DNA of 64,000 bases, taken from assembly GCA_963823045.1 (NCBI GenBank), contig CAWGKA010000012.1:629085-693084 (forward strand), in the 5' to 3' direction. The notes beneath the pieces were generated by a model. The model saw only the letters and a program-made list of their open reading frames with translations, made no database searches and was not told the DNA's origin. The DNA is from JADLGL01 sp963823045 (GTDB taxonomy: Bacteria; Pseudomonadota; Alphaproteobacteria; Rhizobiales; Kaistiaceae). Position numbers and translations under genes: made by a program. Shown here piece by piece: positions 55,708 through 64,000 of this stretch. The first letter of the stretch is position 1; the number at the start of each line of letters is the position of its first letter.

Positions 55708-56136
55708 TCACGCGGCGACAAGCTTGGCCAGATTGCTCGATTCAACATGCATGTGGCGTCTCAGCGGGTTGAGCAGAGTGCGTCCCAACAACCAACGAAG
55801 CGCGCCAAGCCGCAGGTTGATGCGGTGAGTGTACCGAGCACCATCGGTTTCCGGGGTCACCTCGAAGGTCATCCAGGGGAAGACCAGCGCGAGCAGAACT
55901 GATTGCGGGCGGCAGGTCGCGAGCCTGCCGTCGGCCGAACGCGTGATGTGCATGCGCATGTCGAGCGTCCAGCGCCCGATCCGCTCCACGAAATGGAAGC
56001 TGCCACGGTTCGGATCGAGCCAGGTGAAGGAGACATGGTCGCGGTGCCAGTCGAGATAGTGCCTGTCGAGCGTCTCGAAGAAGGCAACGAGACGATCCGG
56101 CGGTGCCTTGATGACGGCGGATTCGGTCAGGATCAT
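55708..56136 (-). CDS. SRPBCC family protein
   Basis: 142 residues, START-like fold: MILTESAVIKAPPDRLVAFFETLDRHYLDWHRDHVSFTW, a helix-rich C-terminus with HMHVESSNLAKLV. Role not deducible. Separate from the one at 38428. Confidence 0.72.
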   Translation of the reverse strand: MILTESAVIKAPPDRLVAFFETLDRHYLDWHRDHVSFTWLDPNRGSFHFVERIGRWTLDMRMHITRSADGRLATCRPQSVLLALVFPWMTFEVTPETDGARYTHRINLRLGALRWLLGRTLLNPLRRHMHVESSNLAKLVAA

Positions 56137-56288
56137 GGGCTCACATCGAGAAAGGCCGACACGCGGCGATCGCTCCCGGTTCCGTTCAGTTGGCGTTCAG
56201 TTAGGCGCACCTAGGCTCCTGTCCAAGCCGAGACCTGACGCGGATCGGCTTCTCCGTGGAGGGGGGCGCCCGAAACGGAAGGTCTGAA

Positions 56289-56861
56289 ATGTTCTCACCC
56301 CGCAAGACAGTGTTCGCTGGCCTCGCGATACTGGGCGCGATCCTTGTCGCGCCGTCGCTTGCCAGCGCACAAAACCAGACGGTCATTGCCTATACGACCG
56401 CAACGCTCAATCTCCGCGACGGACCCGGCACGGAGTTCCGCGTCATCGTCGCCATGCCCCAGGGCTCGCAGGTCGATGTCAGCTACTGCTCGGCCAATGA
56501 GGGCTGGTGCTTCATGAATTTCGGCCAGTATTCCGGCTGGGCGTCGGCGCGCTATCTGTCGACCACGGCACCGCAATATGGCCAGCAGCAATACGGTCAG
56601 CAGCAGTACCCGCAGCAGCAGTACCCGCAGCAGCAGTATGGCCAGCAGAACGGCCAGTACAATCAGAACGGCCAGTACAATCAGCAATACCAGCAGTATG
56701 GCCAGTACCAGCAATACGGCCAGTATCAGCAATATGGGCAGTACGGGCAGTACCAGCCCTATCCGCAGCAGCCCCTGATCGTGCAGCCCGGGCCGCGTGT
56801 CTACGGCAACGGGCAGTACTGGGTCGGCCCCTTCGGTTGGTGGTGGTACTGGTTCCGCTGA
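56289..56861 (+). CDS. Secreted SH3 protein with Q/Y/G-rich tandem-repeat tail
   Basis: 190 residues from the ATG at 56289; signal peptide ends ASA at about 26. A bacterial SH3 domain follows (TATLNLRDGPGTEFRVIVAMPQGSQVDVSYC, about 30-90), then a low-complexity region of about 65 residues built from QQQYP, QYGQ and NGQYN units, and an aromatic end FGWWWYWFR. Similar short SH3 proteins occur in Rhizobiales. The repeats are encoded in tandem DNA units (56572-56782), so length may vary between strains. Confidence 0.85.
   Translation: MFSPRKTVFAGLAILGAILVAPSLASAQNQTVIAYTTATLNLRDGPGTEFRVIVAMPQGSQVDVSYCSANEGWCFMNFGQYSGWASARYLSTTAPQYGQQQYGQQQYPQQQYPQQQYGQQNGQYNQNGQYNQQYQQYGQYQQYGQYQQYGQYGQYQPYPQQPLIVQPGPRVYGNGQYWVGPFGWWWYWFR
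56572..56782 (+). repeat. In-frame tandem repeats (12-18 bp units)
   Basis: Tandem CAGCAGCAGTACCCG-type and GGCCAGTACAATCAG-type units inside the SH3 gene. Encode the Q/Y/G-rich tail. Not a CRISPR: no spacers. Confidence 0.75.
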
Positions 56862-56887
56862 CACCACCTTCTGAGGCAACGCTCTGG

Positions 56888-56910
56888 CGGCGGCCTTCGG
56901 GCCGCCGTCT
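56888..56910. terminator. Bidirectional terminator with UUCG loop
   Basis: CGGCGGCC-TTCG-GGCCGCCG followed by TCTTT on the plus strand, between convergent genes. UUCG tetraloops are extra stable. Confidence 0.75.
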
Positions 56911-56913
56911 TTG

Positions 56914-57366
56914 CTAATGCAGCGGCATGAAAATCTCGGTTACGAGTTCGTCGGGCGCGGTAACCGAGGGATCGTTCGGATAGACCTCCCAGGAATAGGG
57001 CGCGAGCATCATCCCCGCCTTCTCGATCTCGGCGTAGGTGTTGCCGAGCGTCGCGTATGAGCCGCGATGCACCACCTTCAACGCCTTGCCGGCCGGTGTC
57101 GCGCCCGCCTTGATCTCGCCTTGGGCCTGGCCGAGCGCGGCGGCGGTGACCGGCACGCCGACCTCCAGAGTGACATTGCCGCGCTCGAAATCGCGATAGA
57201 CGGCGAGCGGCGGTCCGACAACGTCGATGCCGTGCGAGCCCACGAAAGAGCCAAGTTGCTTGAACGCCTCGGCCATGACCGGGGCGATGGTGGCCGGATC
57301 AACCAGCGTGGTCTTGCGCACATAGAGCATCGGCTGGGAACGGGTCTGCACGGTTTCGGTCTTCAT
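56914..57366 (-). CDS. GyrI-like domain protein, copy 2
   Basis: 150 residues from the ATG at 57366 (MKTETVQTRSQPMLYVRKTT). GyrI-like effector-binding fold: GPPLAVYRDF, LEVGVPV, EIKAGATPAGKALKVVHRGSYATLGNTYAEIE, WEVYPNDPS. About half its residues match the gene upstream. Such stand-alone domains bind small ligands. A 42-bp repeat lies 62 bp before its start. Confidence 0.87.
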   Translation of the reverse strand: MKTETVQTRSQPMLYVRKTTLVDPATIAPVMAEAFKQLGSFVGSHGIDVVGPPLAVYRDFERGNVTLEVGVPVTAAALGQAQGEIKAGATPAGKALKVVHRGSYATLGNTYAEIEKAGMMLAPYSWEVYPNDPSVTAPDELVTEIFMPLH

Positions 57367-57427
57367 GGCGTTTGCATCCGGTCGGAACTGGCGTCGTCCG
57401 GAGACTTGCCCGTCCCGGGGCGACCGT

Positions 57428-57469
57428 CCTTGATCTTCCGCAAAAGGAGAGGCGGGCGGGCAGCGTCCC
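57428..57469. repeat. 42-bp perfect direct repeat, copy 1
   Basis: Identical at all 42 positions to 57997-58038. Begins CCTTGATCTTCCGC and ends GCAGCGTCCC on the plus strand. Ends one base before the stop of the upstream GyrI-like gene. Confidence 0.9.
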
Positions 57470-57934
57470 TCACGCGACCTGCATGAAGACCTCGGTGACG
57501 AGGTCGGCTTCAGGCGTGGAATCGGGGTCGCTGACATAGACCTCCCAGCACACCGGCGACATCGGCAGACCTTCGGCATCGAACTGCTTCTGGATTTCGC
57601 CATAGGTATCGCGCAGCTTGTCGTAGCTACCCTTGTGCAGGTATTTGCGCGCCTTGCCTGACGGCGTCTCGCCGGCCTTGATCGCGCCGGCGGCCTTGCC
57701 GAGCGCGGCTGCGGCGACCGGGAAGCCGACGTCTACGGTCATGCCGGTGTCGGTGTAGTCGTGATAGACGGCGAGCGGCGGACCGGCCGGCGCAATGCCG
57801 TTCTGACCGATGAATTGGCCGAGGGTCTGAAAGGCCTCGCCCATCACCCTTCCGATCTCGTCCGAATCCATGCCCACGGTGTAACGGACATAGATCATCG
57901 GCTGGGCGCGGGTCTGTACGGTCTCCGATTGCAT
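57470..57934 (-). CDS. GyrI-like domain protein, copy 1
   Basis: 154 residues from the ATG at 57934 (MQSETVQTRAQPMIYVRYTV). Same fold as its neighbour: GPPLAVYHDYTDTG, VDVGFPVAAAALG, AGETPSGKARKYLHKGSYDKLRDTYGEI, CWEVYVSDPDS. A tandem pair from an old duplication. Confidence 0.88.
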   Translation of the reverse strand: MQSETVQTRAQPMIYVRYTVGMDSDEIGRVMGEAFQTLGQFIGQNGIAPAGPPLAVYHDYTDTGMTVDVGFPVAAAALGKAAGAIKAGETPSGKARKYLHKGSYDKLRDTYGEIQKQFDAEGLPMSPVCWEVYVSDPDSTPEADLVTEVFMQVA

Positions 57935-57996
57935 GGCGCGGGCCTCCTTGCTGGCGGGTCTGACCGTTCTTTCGTGGCGCATCGGCCCATGGCCGG

Positions 57997-58038
57997 CCTT
58001 GATCTTCCGCAAAAGGAGAGGCGGGCGGGCAGCGTCCC
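57997..58038. repeat. 42-bp perfect direct repeat, copy 2
   Basis: Exact match to 57428-57469, 63 bp before the start of the first GyrI-like gene. The spacing to the start is the same in both copies (62 and 63 bp). Confidence 0.9.
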
Positions 58039-58161
58039 ATTTTCGCCAGGCGGGCGCGCGACCATAAACGGATGCGCGTCCGGGACGCCCGTCGTAAACT
58101 CGCGTCGGATGCCGGGCCGGGAAGCCGGTCCAAATGCCATGCAGGAGATAGGCAGGCAGCC

Positions 58162-58443
58162 ATGAGCAAGCGTTTCCATCGGTGGGTCGAGAGCTGGATT
58201 GAGGACAACGTCATTCCCGGCGCCCATCTCGACGTCGAGAGCGACGAGGCGCGGGTTAAGCGGCTGATGGCGAAGATGTATGACGAAGCGGCCGCAGCCG
58301 GCTTCAGGAAGCCCGAGATGGATGAGGAGCGGAAGCTCATCCCGCGCCAGCTTCTGGTCGCGATCGCGCCCAACGCCGAATTCGACCCCGAGGCCTACCA
58401 GCTCCAATGGATGCTGGCGATGGAGCATGAGGACGGCGACTGA
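58162..58443 (+). CDS. Hypothetical protein, possibly DUF768-like
   Basis: 93 residues (MSKRFHRWVESWIEDNVIPG). Soluble, acidic, helical; DEARVKRLMAKMYDEAAAAGFRKPEMDEE. The first third recalls short Rhizobiales DUF768 proteins, a weak match from memory. Confidence 0.6.
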   Translation: MSKRFHRWVESWIEDNVIPGAHLDVESDEARVKRLMAKMYDEAAAAGFRKPEMDEERKLIPRQLLVAIAPNAEFDPEAYQLQWMLAMEHEDGD

Positions 58444-58536
58444 GCCTATCGGCCGTCGCTTGAGGATGTCGGATTCTGAGATTTCTGGGCGAGCTGTCCC
58501 CTCGCTATTCTCGTTCTGTTCCTCCATATTGAGGCC

Positions 58537-61219
<2,683 letters not shown>

Positions 61220-61280
61220 GGCAGTAGCCACGATACGCGACGCATACCCCAGACTCAACGATTACGAGGATTACAACAAG

Positions 61281-62965
61281 ATGCGTATTCGTTCATTCTC
61301 AGTATCACGATTCCGCAGTATTAACGAAGCTAAAAAAATAACCCTTAGTTCTCCAACTATTCTTATAGGAAAGAATAATGAGGGAAAGTCAAACTTCCTA
61401 GCGGCGCTGCTAATTTCTATTCAGGCAATTAACAGCGGTACCGCCATGAGAATATACCGAAATTCTTCTGGTGCCGTCGTCAGAATTGGAAGAACTCTTG
61501 TCACTGACAAAAGACGAAATAGCGGGTATATTTGGGAAAGAGATTACCCCAAGAACCTCGTTGGAAGCAAGAGTCCTAAGTACTCTTCATTTGTTGTCGA
61601 GTTCGAGATGACGGACAACGAGGTTGACGAATTTTATGCCAAGACCAATAGCAAAATAAATACGATATTGCCTATAGAGGTCAGATTCGATGACAAGAAT
61701 ACCGTTGAGTTTAGCGTTAGAAAGCAAGGGAAAGCTAAGGCGGTATTGGACAAAAAGATAGGCGATATCGTCGAATATTTGGCAAAGAAAGTCGATATCA
61801 ATTATATTCCTGCAATCCGAACGGAGCAGAACGCCCTGCGAACAATTCGCGCGCTTGTTGGCCAACAGTTCGCGTCGAGGAGGAGACAGAGTACAAGGAT
61901 GCCATCAAGACGATTAGGCGTCTAAAAAATGAAGTGTATAAGAAACTTTCATCAGAAGTCGGTGAGACCATGAGAGAGTTTGTCCCCGAGATCGTATCTG
62001 TCGGAATTGACGCTTCTTAAGGACAGCCTTTACCAGGCGGCCCGAGATGAAGTGGAGATAGTTGTTGATGACGGAGCGGCCACGCCAATTGAATTGAAGG
62101 GTGATGGGGTAAAGAGCTTGATCGCTCTCGCTCTTCTGCGGCACCGATTTCGTGATGACAGTACTTCGATAATCGCGATTGAAGAACCCGAGTTGCATCT
62201 GCATCCTGGTGCGATGCATCAATTGCAGAAAGTGTTGGAGGCAACAGCTCTTGACAGTCAGGTGATTATTACCACTCACAATCCGATTTTTGCCGATCGG
62301 GATAATGTTAGAGCCAATATTATTGTCGAGAAGGGAAACGTTCGACCGGCGAAGAACCTCCGAGAGGTGCGCGAATGCTTAGGTGTGAAGGCATCAGATA
62401 ACCTAACGAACACATTATTTTCGGTGATCGTTGAGGGGGAAACGGATAGGCGAATTCTCCAGTCGGTTGTTTCGCGGCAGAGTTCGAAATTGGCGTCGAG
62501 GATAAAGTCTGGCTATGTCAGTTTTGATTTTGTTGGGTCGGCAAGCCGAGTTAGTGCTCGTATTTGGCAGTTGAAGGGATGGATTTGCCCATTTGTTCTT
62601 TTCTTGGACGGAGATGACGCGGGGCGGAAGGCGGTGAAGATTGCATAGCGCAGCATGGCGTGCCCGACACCGACTACTTTCTGACGAATTGTCGCGGGAT
62701 GAAGGACAGCGAAATTGAGGATTGTATTTCGGTGTCGGTGTATTCTGGGATGTTTATGGAGCGATTTGGCGTTGATGTAAGTGCCGGCTCCAAAGGAAAT
62801 GGTAAGTGGTCGAAGAGGATGGAGAGGATTTTTGCGGCCGGAAAGCTTTGGGATGACGCTTTGAAGGCAAGAGCGAAGGAATGCGTCGCTGATGCTGTGG
62901 TCGCGGTGGCCGGTGATCCGCTGGTGGGGCAGAAGTCGGATTCTAATCCGGGCGTTAGTCGCTAG
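61281..62965 (+). CDS. OLD-family ATP-dependent nuclease (AAA ATPase plus TOPRIM; frame disrupted)
   Basis: About 560 residues if three breaks are repaired. N-terminal ABC-type ATPase: Walker A GKNNEGKS (30-37), Walker B IIAIEEPELHLHPGAM, then ITTHNPIF. C-terminal TOPRIM: VIVEGETDRRIL and LFLDGDDAG with DxD. Breaks lie near 61866, 62013 (one extra T gives ASKDSLYQ when removed) and 62648. The DNA is clearly AT-richer than its flanks, suggesting acquisition. OLD nucleases act in DNA processing and phage defence; no UvrD-like partner (as in Gabija) follows. Confidence 0.82.
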
Positions 62966-63270
62966 GCTGAAAGCGTCAACGTTTAGCCCCTGCCGACGGC
63001 GCTTTTTTCGTCGGCGGACGTCGGGACAGGAGGCGGAGCTGGGTGATTGTGATCGTCGGGTTGGGAGGGGCCACTCATGGTTTCGCCGCCTTGCGTGCCT
63101 GACGCGAGCGGTTAGGCTGCCCTGAGAGGCCAGACTTCGCCGGTCATGGCCCGCAAACAAGGGGGCAGCTTTGAACTTCAACCGAACGACACTCAACGGC
63201 CTGGTCTTCGCCGTCGGCCTCGTGCTCGGCTGAAGCGGCCGCGTCCAGATGTGGTTTAACACTGAGCACC
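62966..63270. other. Intergenic region after the OLD gene
   Basis: 305 bp. Hairpin at 62992-63015 (next entry). A 20-codon frame at 63171-63233 (TTG start, MNFNRTTLNGLVFAVGLVLG) resembles the start of small membrane proteins but is short and unsupported. Otherwise nothing seen. Confidence 0.35.
62992..63015 (+). terminator. Hairpin with T-run in loop
   Basis: GCCGACG-GCGCTTTTTT-CGTCGGC, 7-bp stem downstream of the OLD gene; the T-run lies in the loop, so activity is uncertain. Confidence 0.4.
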
Positions 63271-63591
63271 ATGGCCACCAGCGACGATCTTCGCCGTCTC
63301 GCACTCGCGCTTCCCGGCACTATTGAGGCGCCGCATTTCGAACGGGCCGCGTTCAAGGTGCAGCGGATCTATGTGACGCTCGCGGCTGACGGTGCCACGG
63401 CGAACTTCAAATTCACGCCCGACGAACAGGAGATGAAGGTGATGCTGCAGCCCGAGGCATTCGCGGCTGTCGCCAACGCCTGGGGAAAGCAGGGCTGGAC
63501 CACCGCCCGTCTCGACAAGCTCAGCGAGGCCGACCTCGCCGCCGCCCTTGGCGACGCCCACCGCCACGCGGTTGGGAAAGCGCGGCGGTGA
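63271..63591 (+). CDS. MmcQ/YjbR family DNA-binding protein
   Basis: 106 residues: LRRLALALPGTIEAPHFERAAFKVQRIYVTLAADG, FKFTPDEQEMKVMLQPEAFAAVANAWGKQGWTTARLDKL, typical of the YjbR fold. Small protein of unknown function. Confidence 0.88.
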   Translation: MATSDDLRRLALALPGTIEAPHFERAAFKVQRIYVTLAADGATANFKFTPDEQEMKVMLQPEAFAAVANAWGKQGWTTARLDKLSEADLAAALGDAHRHAVGKARR

Positions 63592-63609
63592 TTTTTGGCA
63601 TGCCGCGCC

Positions 63610-63855
63610 TCATCCCGCCCCCGCCATCATCGAGACGACGAGCTTCCCCTTCACATTGCCGTCGCCGATTTGGCTCAGCGCTTCGGGCGTGTTGGCGAGC
63701 TTGAAGGTGGTGTCGACGGGAACGCGGATCTTGCCGGCGACGACGAGCGCGCCGAGCTCCTCGTAGTCGGTCGGCTCGGGCTCCCACATCAGAAGGCCGA
63801 TCGTCTTGCCGCGCGCCACCGCACCGGCCATGGTCGAGCGGAGGATGGCGCTCAT
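63610..63855 (-). pseudogene. C-terminal remnant of a zinc-type alcohol dehydrogenase / quinone oxidoreductase
   Basis: 81 residues that resemble the last part of medium-chain dehydrogenases (MWEPEPTDYEELGALVVAGKIRVPVDTTFKLANTPEAL, GNVKGKLVV). The nucleotide-binding and catalytic domains are missing, and an in-frame stop lies 21 bases upstream. Either a decayed fragment or again a frame problem. Confidence 0.6.
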
Positions 63856-63934
63856 CGGTGGGCCGCGAACTGACTATTTGGGACGTCGGCGCCGCAGTGG
63901 AGGCCCGGGATGCCTCAATGGTGTGAGGCGCGAC

Positions 63935-64000
63935 TTAAGCATAGGCCGAAGTCCGCTCGCCGGCCGCGATCTCGATACCGACCAAAGCGATTTCGCTACA
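63935..64000 (-). CDS. Possible 3' end of a gene running off the right edge
   Basis: An open frame enters from the right edge and stops at TAA (63937-63935), reading ALVGIEIAAGERTSAYA. Too short to classify. Confidence 0.3.
   Translation of the reverse strand, partial: CSEIALVGIEIAAGERTSAYA

Noticed and set aside
56572..56782. CRISPR-like repeat array
   Set aside because: Repeats are in-frame, contiguous and without spacers; they belong to the SH3 gene.
58443..58536. Possible SOS box upstream of uvrB
   Set aside because: Only GTTCTGTTC is present; spacing does not fit the LexA consensus of this class.
61281..62965. Gabija defence system (GajA-GajB)
   Set aside because: A GajA-like nuclease alone is not enough; no UvrD-like GajB helicase lies on either side.

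Overview
The window looks like a GC-rich chromosome segment from an alphaproteobacterium of the order Hyphomicrobiales (Rhizobiales). The evidence is gene order and families: red-type form I RuBisCO with CbbX, the blocks lgt-midA-pgeF and prs-rplY-pth-ychF, a MarR/OmpR/histidine kinase operon facing a branched-chain aminotransferase, and petABC. With RuBisCO and phosphoribulokinase present, a facultative autotroph is a reasonable inference. I cannot name the genus. I saw no rRNA, tRNA, insertion sequence, prophage or CRISPR array.

Layout. 1-8046: Calvin-cycle operon read leftward (cbbP, cbbT, cbbA, cbbL, cbbS, cbbX) with divergent regulator cbbR and a palindromic operator; no cbbF lies between cbbP and cbbR. 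8050-12717: GldA/GldF/GldG-like ABC transporter operon ending in a DUF4340 protein. 12844-15141: TerC-family protein and an arsR-arsC-aqpS arsenic operon. 15142-20088: small unknown proteins, a peptide-type solute-binding protein and a metallophosphoesterase. 20454-29472: a MoxR-DUF58-DUF4159-von Willebrand-like envelope operon, with a secreted beta-propeller-like gene lying beside it between two near-identical 36-bp direct repeats. 29769-38096: DUF6111-like protein, CCA transferase, sterol desaturase-like protein, hemF, petABC, apt and a GST. 38428-44364: SRPBCC, L,D-transpeptidase, SDR, ychF, pth, rplY, prs. 44468-50980: lipoprotein, pgeF, a DUF5946-like gene, midA, lgt, ubiK, YbjN, GST, proC. 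50981-58443: GIY-YIG protein, two-component system plus MarR, ilvE, cold-shock protein, SH3 protein with a Q/Y/G repeat tail, tandem GyrI-like genes. 58537-64000: uvrB, a more AT-rich OLD-family ATPase/TOPRIM nuclease, a MmcQ/YjbR protein and an alcohol dehydrogenase remnant.

How it works together. CbbR would control CO2 fixation: CbbP makes RuBP, CbbLS carboxylates it, CbbX reactivates CbbLS, and CbbT and CbbA regenerate pentoses. The bc1 complex and HemF serve respiration or photosynthetic-type electron transfer. Lgt, the L,D-transpeptidase, PgeF and the MoxR operon act on the envelope. The ars operon pairs arsenate reduction with an aquaglyceroporin exit route.

A strong caveat: several conserved genes (cbbL, cbbA, the propeller gene, rplY, proC, uvrB, the OLD gene) are each split by small indels that restore normal family sequence when the frame is changed. 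So many unrelated genes affected suggests consensus errors in the source sequence rather than real decay, though cbbL carries a larger local insertion that could be real. The best candidates for new biology are the repeat-flanked propeller gene, the identical 42-bp repeat upstream of two diverged GyrI-like genes, the solitary OLD nuclease island and the Q/Y-rich secreted SH3 protein.
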